The notes under the pieces were generated by a model. That model searched no databases. It was not told where the DNA came from and saw only the letters and a program-made list of their open reading frames with translations. From DAIOHQ01 sp036744635 (GTDB taxonomy: Bacteria; Planctomycetota; Phycisphaerae; Tepidisphaerales; Tepidisphaeraceae), in NCBI GenBank assembly GCA_036744635.1, contig DAIOHQ010000179.1, positions 1 to 10,455 on the forward strand: a stretch of DNA of 10,455 nt, in the 5' to 3' direction. Below are positions 1 to 5,785 of the stretch, piece after piece. The position numbers were made by a program, and so were the translations under genes. How positions within the stretch are numbered: position 1 is the stretch's first letter; every line of letters begins with the position of its first letter.

Positions 1-44
1 TCTCGGAGTACCGCGACCTGTGGCACCCGGAAATTTCAAACTGA
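1..44 (+). CDS. 3' end of an unknown gene (partial)
   Basis: Reading from position 3, the last 13 codons give SEYRDLWHPEISN followed by TGA at 42-44. Only the tail is in the window, so the protein cannot be identified. It is treated as coding because the right edge of the window, on the opposite strand, ends in a very similar peptide (EYADLWHPN, stop at 10396-10394), and the similarity continues a few bases past both stops. Two related tails suggest a multi-copy gene family, for example a transposase or a repeated surface or pilin-like protein. That identity is a guess. Confidence 0.5.
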   Translation, partial: SEYRDLWHPEISN

Positions 45-60
45 CCCATTGCCCGACGAT

Positions 61-76
61 GAACGCATCGGCGTTC
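61..76 (+). terminator. Possible terminator-like hairpin after the left-edge gene
   Basis: GAACGC-ATCG-GCGTTC is a perfect 6-bp stem with a 4-base loop, 17 bases after the stop at 44. No T-run follows, so it would not be a classical intrinsic terminator. A second GC-rich hairpin with a TTCG loop lies at 114-134. Confidence 0.25.
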
Positions 77-113
77 AAGTCCCGCCGCCCCAACGTCCGA
101 TAACTCCTCTGCC

Positions 114-134
114 GGCCCGCGTTCGCGCCGGGCC
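114..134 (+). terminator. GC-rich hairpin with TTCG tetraloop
   Basis: GGCCCG at 114-119 pairs with CGGGCC at 129-134. Two further inner pairs close a TTCG loop at 122-125, with one unpaired C on the right side. It lies between the left-edge gene tail and the propeller lipoprotein gene. It could end the upstream transcript or sit in the leader of the next one. No T-tract follows. Confidence 0.25.
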
Positions 135-197
135 TCATATTGAGGTGGGGATGAGCCGATAACGCCGATGGGGCATGGTGTCCCGGAGGTGACGGTT

Positions 198-1436
198 ATG
201 ACGGTGATGACGCGCAGGATCATCTGGTGGCTGGCCGCGGGAGCGACGTTTGTGACAGTCATGGCAACCCCAGGATGCGGCCGGCACGAACGGGCGATGA
301 ACCCGCTCTCGGCCAGCACGTGGGGTGATGCAGAAAACACCACCACCGATGCGCCGCACCCGGAGCAGCAACCCATCCAGGAAGCCGTTCGCGAAACCCC
401 CGCCGCCCCCGCGGTAAACGTCTTCGGCGAGTTCGACGGCGTCGAGCGCCAGGTCGGCCAGACGAATCTTCCCGGCGCCAACTTTCAACAGCACACCTTC
501 GGCGATGAAGGTTTCGACAGCGATGTGTGCGTGGACACCACCGGCAAGTGGATGGTCTTCGCCTCCACCCGCCACTCCGAGCACGCCAAGATTTATCTGC
601 AGCGCGTGGATGGCGTGTCAGTGACCCAGCTCACCAACGACGAGGCGGATGATGCGTTCCCGGTCTTCAGCCCCGACGGCAAGCGGATCGCCTTCTGCTC
701 CACCCGCGCCGGCAACTGGGACATCTACGTGATGGACCTCGACGGCAAGGCGGTCGAGCAGGTCACCACCGGCCCCGCCCAGGATATGCACCCCTCGTTC
801 AGCCCCGATGGCAACCGGCTGGCCTTCTGCTCGATGAGCCCGCGCAACCATCAGTGGGAATTGTGGACGGTGAACCTGTCCAGCCACGAAAAGAAGATGA
901 TCGGCCTCGGCCTGTTCCCCGCCTGGTCGCCGGACAAGACCACCGACCGCATCGCCTTTCAGCGCGCCCGCCAACGCGGGTCACGCTGGTTCAGCCTGTG
1001 GACACTGGAACTGAGCGACGGCGAAGCCCGCCGGATGACCGAGGTGGCCGTCAGCACCAATGCGGCAATTATTGCGCCCTCCTGGAGCCCCGATGGCGGC
1101 AAACTGGCTTTCGCCACCATTGTCGAGCCCGCCAAGGTGAATAAAGGTAAACCACAGGGACAGCAGGACATATGGGTGGTGGATGCCGATGGATCGAATC
1201 GCCACCGGGTGACCGATGGCTTGGCCGCGAACCTGACACCGTTCTGGGCGGTAGATAATCGTGTCTATTTCGTAAGCGACCGCGGCGGCAACGAGTGCAT
1301 CTGGTCAGTCCGCGTCGACGCCCCGACCGTGGCCGATGCGCCGGACACGAAAAAGGTCGATCCGTTCAGCGATAAGAAACCCGCCAAAGGGCAGGATGCC
1401 GTCGGCGCCACCGACACGCGCGACGTGGGACATTAA
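198..1436 (+). CDS. TolB/PD40-type beta-propeller lipoprotein
   Basis: A 412-residue protein. GGAGGT at 185-190 sits 7-8 bases before the ATG at 198, so this start is preferred over the in-frame ATG at 168 (ten residues longer). The N terminus has two arginines, a hydrophobic stretch (about 8-25) and TPGC with Cys27, a weak lipobox, so it is probably exported and lipid-anchored. A low-complexity linker runs to about residue 75. The rest is a beta-propeller with clear PD40 blade motifs: SPDGKRIAF (from about 158), SPDGNRLAF (202), SPDKTTDRIAF (244) and SPDGGKLAF (297). Such propellers bind partner proteins or cell-wall material in the periplasm, as TolB does in the Tol-Pal system. The usual TolB N-terminal domain is not apparent and no tol/pal genes are nearby, so it is not called tolB. 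A charged, disordered tail ends the protein. A second lipoprotein gene follows after 71 bases. Confidence 0.85.
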   Translation: MTVMTRRIIWWLAAGATFVTVMATPGCGRHERAMNPLSASTWGDAENTTTDAPHPEQQPIQEAVRETPAAPAVNVFGEFDGVERQVGQTNLPGANFQQHTFGDEGFDSDVCVDTTGKWMVFASTRHSEHAKIYLQRVDGVSVTQLTNDEADDAFPVFSPDGKRIAFCSTRAGNWDIYVMDLDGKAVEQVTTGPAQDMHPSFSPDGNRLAFCSMSPRNHQWELWTVNLSSHEKKMIGLGLFPAWSPDKTTDRIAFQRARQRGSRWFSLWTLELSDGEARRMTEVAVSTNAAIIAPSWSPDGGKLAFATIVEPAKVNKGKPQGQQDIWVVDADGSNRHRVTDGLAANLTPFWAVDNRVYFVSDRGGNECIWSVRVDAPTVADAPDTKKVDPFSDKKPAKGQDAVGATDTRDVGH

Positions 1437-1438
1437 AA

Positions 1439-1463
1439 CGTGGCACGGGTTTCCAGCCCGTGC
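1439..1463 (+). repeat. GCAYGGG hairpin, copy 1 (type A)
   Basis: Arms GCACGGGTT (1443-1451) and AGCCCGTGC (1455-1463) form a 9-bp stem with one T-G wobble and a TCC loop. It is preceded by CGTG like the other type A copies. It starts three bases after the stop of the propeller gene and is immediately followed by copy 2. Confidence 0.8.
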
Positions 1464-1465
1464 AT

Positions 1466-1486
1466 GCATGGGTTGAAAACCCATGC
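1466..1486 (-). repeat. GCAYGGG hairpin, copy 2 (type B)
   Basis: GCATGGGTT (1466-1474), loop GAA, AACCCATGC (1478-1486): a perfect 9-bp stem. The loop is the reverse complement of the loop in copy 6 (TTC), so this is the same element in the opposite orientation. Together with copy 1 it fills most of the gap between the two lipoprotein genes. Confidence 0.8.
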
Positions 1487-1507
1487 AACAGCTTCAAGGA
1501 CGAAGCG

Positions 1508-2224
1508 ATGAACATAATGCGGAGCATGATAATCCTGGCGTTGCTTGCGGCCACGGTCGCGCTCGCGGGTTGCGCCAAGGACGAGCCGAAATACGGCACC
1601 GAGCAGAAGCTGTTTCTGGTCTCGGCCCGCAAGCAGACCTGGGCGATCGCGCCGGCCGTGAATCTCAGCGGCGAGCGGCAGGTCGATCCGATCCTGCAGG
1701 CCGACCTGGTTTACCAGCAGCTCCAGCAGGTAAAGGGCCTGACGATCATCCCCGTGAACCGGGTGGCCGAGGTCTATGCCAGCCTGGGAATCGCCCAGGT
1801 GCAGTCCGAGGAGCAGGCCGGGCTGGTCTGCGAGATGCTGGGCTGCGACCGGCTGCTGGTGCCGACGGTGACGATCTATGACCCGTACAACCCCCCGAAG
1901 CTGGGGGCGTCGCTGCAGCTCTTCAAGGCTGCCGCGGCGACCAAGGCGGCCAACGTCGATCCCCGCGAGCTGACCCGCCAGGCCGCCCCGCCCGCCGATG
2001 CATCTCTGCCGGCCGGCGGAAATTTCGTGCAGGTGGTCGCGATGTATGACGCGGCCAACGGTTCGGTGCGGGAGGCGCTGTTCGACTACGCCAAAGGCCG
2101 CAACGATCCGGTCGGGCCGTATGGCGCCAAGGAATATCTGGTGAGCATGGATCGCTATTGCGGATTTGTCTATCACGAGTTGATCGTGGATCTGCTGAAT
2201 TCGCCGCGGTTCAAGAAGCAGTGA
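1508..2224 (+). CDS. Small lipoprotein, possibly CsgG/LpoB-like fold
   Basis: A 238-residue protein. The frame is open upstream to 1460, but that extension is the palindromic repeat. AAGGA at 1496-1500 lies 7 bases before the ATG at 1508, which gives a clean signal peptide: hydrophobic residues 7-20 and LAGC with the lipidated Cys22. The mature part has WAIAPAVNLSGER (from about 45), a predicted helix (60-75), then GLTIIPVNRVAEVYASLGI (77-95) and a segment around CDRLLVPTVTIYDPYNPP (113-130). A beta strand ending in N-x-S-G, then helix, then strand recalls the CsgG/LpoB/TolB-N type alpha-beta fold used by outer-membrane accessory lipoproteins, but this is fold-level resemblance only. It probably shares an operon with the upstream propeller lipoprotein. 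Cys108 and Cys113 are conserved-looking and could form a disulfide. Precise function unknown. Confidence 0.8.
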   Translation: MNIMRSMIILALLAATVALAGCAKDEPKYGTEQKLFLVSARKQTWAIAPAVNLSGERQVDPILQADLVYQQLQQVKGLTIIPVNRVAEVYASLGIAQVQSEEQAGLVCEMLGCDRLLVPTVTIYDPYNPPKLGASLQLFKAAAATKAANVDPRELTRQAAPPADASLPAGGNFVQVVAMYDAANGSVREALFDYAKGRNDPVGPYGAKEYLVSMDRYCGFVYHELIVDLLNSPRFKKQ

Positions 2225-2235
2225 AGGCTGGGAGA

Positions 2236-2262
2236 TTCGTGGCATGGGCTACCAGCCCATGC
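2236..2262 (+). repeat. GCAYGGG hairpin, copy 3 (type A), left outer arm of nested inverted repeat
   Basis: GCATGGGCT (2242-2250), loop ACC, AGCCCATGC (2254-2262), preceded by TTCGTG. The same block occurs inverted at 2400-2426 with both stem positions changed together (GCACGGGCT/AGCCCGTGC). It lies 12 bases after the lipoprotein stop. Confidence 0.85.
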
Positions 2263-2305
2263 ACTCGCCTCTAGATGACCCCGCGCGATCATGCGTTATG
2301 CGCCT

Positions 2306-2382
2306 GTCATTCTGAGGTACTCCGAAGAATCTGCGTGGATCGGCGATCGCGGCCAGATTCTATCGGAGTACCTCAGAATGAC
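2306..2382. repeat. Inverted repeat with 27-bp arms (MITE- or REP-like)
   Basis: GTCATTCTGAGGTACTCCGA (2306-2325) is perfectly inverted at 2363-2382. Seven more pairs (2326-2332 with 2355-2361) extend the stem past one bulged A at 2362, leaving a 22-base loop. The arm resembles the 'GTCATTCTGAG...GAAGAATCT' intergenic repeats recalled from many unrelated environmental bacteria. No transposase is linked. It sits inside the outer pair of hairpins at 2236-2262 and 2400-2426. Confidence 0.85.
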
Positions 2383-2399
2383 ATAGAGCGCCTAGTTGC

Positions 2400-2426
2400 G
2401 CACGGGCTGGTAGCCCGTGCCACGAA
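2400..2426 (-). repeat. GCAYGGG hairpin, copy 4 (type A inverted), right outer arm
   Basis: GCACGGGCT (2400-2408), loop GGT, AGCCCGTGC (2412-2420), then CACGAA. This is the inverted counterpart of copy 3, including the flanking TTCGTG. Copies 3 and 4 therefore enclose the 2306-2382 inverted repeat symmetrically. Confidence 0.85.
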
Positions 2427-2484
2427 ACAACGGGCTGTGTGTCTGGTTCGGGTGCATCGAGCGATCGATGCGGGAGAGTTTCAG

Positions 2485-2703
2485 ATGAGCGTCACAAAAA
2501 CATTGAGTCTGATCAAAGGCAGCGAGCAATTCTGCTTCCGGTACCAGGTCGGCGAAGAGTCGCAGGTGCTGGATGCGCTGATCGAAATGGTCAATCGCCG
2601 CGAGATGCGCTTCGACTGGTTTGACGCCGCGGTGCTGTCCCATCAGCTTGGCCAGCATTTGGCAAAAGAATTGAACGCCTTTATGCCGAAAAAAGCAGCA
2701 TGA
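2485..2703 (+). CDS. Conserved-looking small hypothetical protein (72 aa)
   Basis: The frame is open from 2275 but the first 70 codons run through the palindromic repeats, so they are not credible. GGGAGAG at 2472-2478 lies about 7 bases before the ATG at 2485, giving a 72-residue soluble protein with no signal peptide or membrane segment. It has a short strand-like start (CFRYQVGEESQVLDAL) and two amphipathic helices, with the landmark RFDWFDAAVLSHQLGQ near residues 42-57. Small proteins of this kind occur singly in planctomycete genomes, but no function is known to me. The gap of about 200 bases before the recombinase gene suggests it is transcribed separately from that gene. Called coding from the ribosome binding site, protein-like composition and fit between its neighbours. 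Confidence 0.7.
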   Translation: MSVTKTLSLIKGSEQFCFRYQVGEESQVLDALIEMVNRREMRFDWFDAAVLSHQLGQHLAKELNAFMPKKAA

Positions 2704-2811
2704 GGATTATCGGAGTTAGACGCGCAGCAGCGATGGCGATGAGCAAAGCTCTCGCGGCCGCAACCTGATGCGTCGATTCTGAAAATCCTTCACCCACAGT
2801 CTTCGCCGACC

Positions 2812-2832
2812 GCGGGACGAGGATCGTCCCGC
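2812..2832. repeat. 9-bp hairpin GCGGGACGA-GGA-TCGTCCCGC
   Basis: A perfect 9-bp stem with a 3-base loop, the same geometry as the GCAYGGG hairpins but with a different stem sequence. It lies in the 201-base gap between the 72-aa gene and the recombinase gene. It may be a terminator for the former, although no T-run follows on the plus strand, or a single copy of another repeat family. Confidence 0.5.
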
Positions 2833-2904
2833 AAGTGGGCCACCGGTATCGCCGACCGGGGGCATTTATTTCTGGATTGCTCCTCTGCGCCCGCGACGGC
2901 TCCT

Positions 2905-3969
2905 ATGAACAGCGCCACAACCGCTCCCATCCCCGCATCCCTCCCGCCTTGCGAGAAAACCTTCTCACCGCTGGTCCAGCAGTTCCTGGATTACCTGAAG
3001 CTCGAAAAGCATTTCAGCGACTACACCGTGAAGAGTTACGGCGCAGACCTGATTCAGTTCAGCCAATTCCTCATGGGCCAGATCGGCTCGGGCAACAGCT
3101 CGGCCGACGCCGCATCCACCCAGACGCTCGACGAGCGCCTGGCCAAGGTCGAGCCGCTCACCGTCCGCGAATTCCTGGCCTACCTCTACGGCCAGAACTA
3201 CACCAAGAGCACGACGGCGCGCAAGCTGGCGACGCAGCGGAGCTTTTACAAGTTCCTGATCCGCCGCGGGCTGGTGGGCGTCAACCCGCTCTCGACCATC
3301 CGCACCCCCAAGCAGGAAAAGCGCCTCCCCAAGTGCCTGGACCTCGAGCAGGTGCAGAAGCTCCTGGAGGCGCCCGGCGACAACAACATCCTGGCCGCCC
3401 GCGACAAGGCGATGCTCGAGGTGCTTTACTCCTCGGGCATTCGCGTCAGCGAACTGGTCGAACTGGAAATCTCCGACATGGACCTGCAGGAAGGCGTGCT
3501 GCGCGTGCGCGGCAAGGGGCGCAAGGACCGGCTGACGCCGATCGGCTCGCAGGCCATCAAGGCGGTGCAGCGCTACTTCGAGCTGCGCGCGATCGACGGG
3601 CGGGCCAAGACCGCGACTGCCAGCCGCGTGTTCCTGAACAAGCACGGCGATTCGCTGTCGACGCGCTCGGTGCGGCGCAAACTGGACAAATACCTGGTGG
3701 CGGCCGGTCTCGATCCCGGCATCAGCCCGCACACCCTGCGGCACAGCTTCGCCACCCATCTGCTCAACAACGGCGCCGATCTGCGCAGCGTGCAGGAGTT
3801 GCTCGGCCACCAGAGCCTGAGCACCACGCAGATCTACACGCACCTGACGACCAGCCGGATGAAAGAGGTGTATGACTCCGCCCATCCGCGTGCGGATTCA
3901 TCGACCATCCCGCATCCATCGTCGAATCATTCCGGTTCGCAGCCGTTCTATCCCGCCAAGGCGGGATGA
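2905..3969 (+). CDS. xerC: Tyrosine recombinase of the XerC/XerD family
   Basis: A 354-residue site-specific recombinase that normally resolves chromosome dimers at dif together with a partner and FtsK. The N-terminal SAM-like DNA-binding domain (about 20-125) includes FLDYLKLEKHFSDYTVKSY. The catalytic domain (about 145-325) has all expected residues: Arg180 (SSGIRVSEL), Lys204 (RGKGRKDR), His276 and Arg279 (HTLRHSFATHLL), His302 (LLGHQSLSTTQIYTH) and the nucleophile Tyr311. The VYDSAHPRA ending looks more like XerC than XerD, but single-copy Xer proteins blur the distinction, so the symbol is tentative. Family members are about 300 residues. This one has a roughly 20-residue insert near 60-82 and a non-conserved tail after residue 330, the last codons of which lie in a palindrome. 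The ATG at 2905 has no clear ribosome binding site. No integron, cassette or phage genes are adjacent, so a housekeeping role is most likely. Confidence 0.93.
   Translation: MNSATTAPIPASLPPCEKTFSPLVQQFLDYLKLEKHFSDYTVKSYGADLIQFSQFLMGQIGSGNSSADAASTQTLDERLAKVEPLTVREFLAYLYGQNYTKSTTARKLATQRSFYKFLIRRGLVGVNPLSTIRTPKQEKRLPKCLDLEQVQKLLEAPGDNNILAARDKAMLEVLYSSGIRVSELVELEISDMDLQEGVLRVRGKGRKDRLTPIGSQAIKAVQRYFELRAIDGRAKTATASRVFLNKHGDSLSTRSVRRKLDKYLVAAGLDPGISPHTLRHSFATHLLNNGADLRSVQELLGHQSLSTTQIYTHLTTSRMKEVYDSAHPRADSSTIPHPSSNHSGSQPFYPAKAG
3951..3966. repeat. Palindrome at the end of the recombinase gene
   Basis: TCCCGCC-AA-GGCGGGA is a perfect 7-bp inverted repeat whose right arm ends one base before the stop codon (TGA 3967-3969). 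It encodes the last residues (YPAKAG). It may double as a transcript-end hairpin, or it may be a mobile palindrome that landed in the gene's 3' end and supplied a new stop. Confidence 0.6.
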
Positions 3970-3985
3970 GTCTGGACCGTGTTTT

Positions 3986-4016
3986 GGTGGGGCAGACATT
4001 CTTGTCTGCCATGGCT
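3986..4016 (+). repeat. GGCAGACA element, copy 1 (short form)
   Basis: GGTGGGGCAGACATTCTTGT begins the element. GGCAGACA (3991-3998) pairs with TGTCTGCC (4003-4010) around a TTCT loop, and ATGGCT follows. Copies 2 (4050) and 3 (5976) share this head and carry a longer tail. It lies between the convergent recombinase and glycosidase genes. Confidence 0.85.
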
Positions 4017-4023
4017 GTTTGGC

Positions 4024-4041
4024 CTGCTCGCTTGCGAGCAG
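4024..4041. repeat. Short perfect hairpin between element copies 1 and 2
   Basis: CTGCTCGC (4024-4031) and GCGAGCAG (4034-4041) are inverted around TT. It separates copies 1 and 2 of the GGCAGACA element. With the strands converging here it could help end transcription in either direction, but no T-tract is present. Confidence 0.45.
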
Positions 4042-4049
4042 CGTTCTGT

Positions 4050-4127
4050 GGTGGGGCGGACATTCTTATCTGCCATGGCTGGATGAGCGGTGGATGTACT
4101 CATCCGCCCGAATCCAGCCATATTTTC
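4050..4127 (+). repeat. GGCAGACA element, copy 2 (long form)
   Basis: The head is GGTGGGGCGGACATTCTTAT followed by CTGCCATGGCT. The tail contains GGATGAGC (4081-4088) facing ACTCATCC (4098-4105), then AATCCAGCCATATTTTC. Copy 3 (5976-6053) matches nearly base for base. The ATGGCTGGAT/ATCCAGCCAT pair encloses the inner pair, so the tail can fold as a two-level hairpin. It ends ten bases before the glycosidase stop codon on the opposite strand. Confidence 0.85.
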
Positions 4128-4137
4128 CCAAGCCGCG

Positions 4138-5502
4138 TCATATATCCGTCCGCGGCGTGGCTTGCCGGCGGGTGACCTCAAACATGTCGCCGTGCGCCAA
4201 AGCCGTGATGTTCCCGAATTCCCCGATGAGCTGGCGGTATGCCGCGGCCACCGCCCGCGGCTTGCGCTGCAGGTCGTACAGCCCGCAGGCGTTCACCCGG
4301 CCATTCTTTTCCGTCAGTTGGGTGTCCCAATCCATCTGATCGGTCAGGCTGTACCAGGTGAAGCCCAGGACGGGGATGCCATCCCGCCGCATGCGCAGGA
4401 CGTTCGTCCACTGCTTCCACAGCCACTGCACGGCCAGTTCGGGGTGCGGGGTATTGGTCTCGGTGTGCATGACCGGTTTGTAATAACGCCGGTAGTAGCG
4501 CAGCGTGATCAGGTACCACCCCAGCACGTCTTCGCCGTACGTCAGCGTGCCATCGGGCAGCAGCAGCTTCTCGTTGTGCCCGTAATAATCGTTGCCCATC
4601 ACCTGGAATCCGGCCGGCGCGGTTTTCATGAACCACATGAACTCCTCGCGGCTCATCCCGTTGTCCAGCGCAAACAACAGCACATCCGAATCGGGCGCTT
4701 TGGAATAAATCAGGTCCAGCGACAGGAATACCAGCTTGTTACGCAGCTTCACCGAATGCGATGGCGCGGCGACGAGATGGTGGGTGTATTCGGCCGACTC
4801 GCTCTGGATGATGATCGCATCCGGACGCTGGCGCGCGATGGCCGCGCTGGCCAGCAGGTTGGCGGCCACCAGGTGCTTCAGTGCCGTCACGAAACCGCGC
4901 TCGCTCCGCAGCCGCTCGTTCCATCGTCCATCCCATCCGCTGTTGCGGGCGGCCACGTAGATCTCGTTGACCGGCGTATAGGCGCGGACCCACGGGTAGC
5001 GCCGGGCGAAGGCCCCGGCGTAGTTGGCAAAGTGCAGCGGCATCTCGGGGTTCTGAAAGTCGCCCATCCAGTCGGGGATGCCGAAGTGCAGCAGGTCCAC
5101 GATCGGGGTGATCCCCAGCCGCTGAATCTCGGCCATCGCCTCATCCGCGAACGACCAGTCGAATCGGTCGGCGCCGAGATGAATCAGGTGATTCGGCAGC
5201 CCATAGCGCAGGCAGGGCGTGCCCAGTTCCTTCACCAGCTGCAGGTCTTCGCGAAAGCGCCGCAGGTGGCCACACTCCTCAAGCAGGTCGCGGCGCAGGC
5301 GGTGTCCGCCGGCATCGAGGATAACCGGATTGGAGCATTCGATCCCAGTAGCGAAAGCGAAATCCCAGGTCTGATCGTCCCCTCCGCCGCCCCCTCCTCC
5401 GCCGGGCTTGGCCCCCTGCGCCGCCGGTCCGCCACATTCCGCGCGCGGAACCGCACCATCCATCCCGTGCTGCCGCAGTTGGTCCAGGAAGCTCTTGGTC
5501 AT
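4138..5502 (-). CDS. GH1-like glycoside hydrolase (beta-glycosidase type)
   Basis: A 454-residue protein. The frame is open to 5625, but that part is repeat. The ATG at 5502 has GGAGA about 5 bases upstream. The first 55 residues are poorly structured, with eight consecutive glycines (34-41). The remainder is a clan GH-A (beta/alpha)8 barrel. TPVNE (176-180) matches the GH1 T-x-N-E-P acid/base motif with Glu180, but the usual proline is Ile. HTETN (346-350) fits the nucleophile strand with Glu348 in place of the usual TENG. TWYSLTDQMDW (382-392), followed by GRVNACGLYDLQRKPRAVA, matches the GH1 WSLLDNFEW...RFGLVYVD...KPSA segment. No signal peptide is present, so it is probably cytoplasmic. 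It would cleave a beta-linked glycoside with retention of configuration. The substrate cannot be told: aglycone-site residues differ from classic beta-glucosidases, and no transporter or regulator adjoins. It is a single-gene unit bounded by repeats on both sides. Confidence 0.85.
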   Translation of the reverse strand: MTKSFLDQLRQHGMDGAVPRAECGGPAAQGAKPGGGGGGGGDDQTWDFAFATGIECSNPVILDAGGHRLRRDLLEECGHLRRFREDLQLVKELGTPCLRYGLPNHLIHLGADRFDWSFADEAMAEIQRLGITPIVDLLHFGIPDWMGDFQNPEMPLHFANYAGAFARRYPWVRAYTPVNEIYVAARNSGWDGRWNERLRSERGFVTALKHLVAANLLASAAIARQRPDAIIIQSESAEYTHHLVAAPSHSVKLRNKLVFLSLDLIYSKAPDSDVLLFALDNGMSREEFMWFMKTAPAGFQVMGNDYYGHNEKLLLPDGTLTYGEDVLGWYLITLRYYRRYYKPVMHTETNTPHPELAVQWLWKQWTNVLRMRRDGIPVLGFTWYSLTDQMDWDTQLTEKNGRVNACGLYDLQRKPRAVAAAYRQLIGEFGNITALAHGDMFEVTRRQATPRTDI

Positions 5503-5569
5503 CGCTTCTCCGCCAGACGGAAATTCTATGCGCGCTAACCCGCCGCTGGCAGCGCTATTACTTTCAACG

Positions 5570-5593
5570 TGGCATGGGCTACCCAGCCCATGC
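5570..5593 (+). repeat. GCAYGGG hairpin, copy 5 (type A)
   Basis: GCATGGGCT (5572-5580), loop ACCC, AGCCCATGC (5585-5593), preceded by CGTG as in copy 1. It is the outer-left hairpin of the 5570-5786 composite. The matching outer-right hairpin (5764-5785) uses CACGGG instead of CATGGG. Confidence 0.85.
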
Positions 5594-5610
5594 GCAAGAA
5601 GCGCAGCGCT
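5592..5610. repeat. 19-bp arm inverted at 5747-5765
   Basis: GCGCAAGAAGCGCAGCGCT is perfectly inverted at 5747-5765. It links the two hairpins of the left composite unit. The unchanged linker alongside covarying hairpins shows the two units are recent copies of one another. Confidence 0.85.
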
Positions 5611-5621
5611 CTTCTCCCGTA

Positions 5622-5642
5622 GCATGGGTTTTCAACCCATGC
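5622..5642 (+). repeat. GCAYGGG hairpin, copy 6 (type B)
   Basis: GCATGGGTT (5622-5630), loop TTC, AACCCATGC (5634-5642): a perfect 9-bp stem, preceded by GTA as in its inverted partner at 5714-5738. Confidence 0.85.
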
Positions 5643-5713
5643 CAAGAACCGTGGTGAATGCGAGCGAAGGTGATTTCTCGAACGATGTGGCGTGTGAGAA
5701 CATTCATCCCTGG

Positions 5714-5738
5714 GCACGGGTTCAAGGAAAACCCGTGC
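5714..5738 (-). repeat. GCAYGGG hairpin, copy 7 (type B inverted)
   Basis: GCACGGGTT (5714-5722), loop CAAGGAA, AACCCGTGC (5730-5738). It is the inverted partner of copy 6 with the fourth stem pair changed from T-A to C-G on both sides, and with a four-base loop expansion. Confidence 0.85.
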
Positions 5739-5746
5739 TACGGCGG

Positions 5747-5765
5747 AGCGCTGCGCTTCTTGCGC
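5747..5765. repeat. 19-bp arm inverted relative to 5592-5610
   Basis: AGCGCTGCGCTTCTTGCGC is the exact reverse complement of 5592-5610 and joins copies 7 and 8 of the hairpin family in the right composite unit. Confidence 0.85.
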
Positions 5766-5785
5766 ACGGGCTGGCAGCCCCGTGC
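5764..5785 (-). repeat. GCAYGGG hairpin, copy 8 (type A inverted)
   Basis: GCACGGGCT (5764-5772), loop GGC, AGCCCCGTGC (5776-5785). One extra C in the right arm makes this the only copy with a bulge. It is the inverted partner of copy 5. Confidence 0.8.

Noticed and set aside
1433..2245. Minus-strand 270-codon frame opposite the small lipoprotein
   Set aside because: The plus-strand frame has a ribosome binding site and a proper lipoprotein signal. The antisense frame starts and ends in repeats.
2835..3885. Long alternative frames across the recombinase gene on both strands
   Set aside because: The XerC/D frame has all catalytic residues. The alternatives are rich in Arg, Pro, Gly and Ala, typical of shadow frames in GC-rich DNA.
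2905..4127. Integron or mobile integrase with attachment sites next to the recombinase
   Set aside because: The protein is XerC/D-like without an integron-integrase insertion that I can see, no cassette genes follow, and the adjacent repeats also occur far from it. No dif-like 28-mer was recognised nearby.
4090..5538. Long plus-strand open frame (482 codons) opposite the glycosidase
   Set aside because: It is a complement of a protein with clear GH1 motifs, its own translation has no recognisable domain, and high GC content commonly opens antisense frames.
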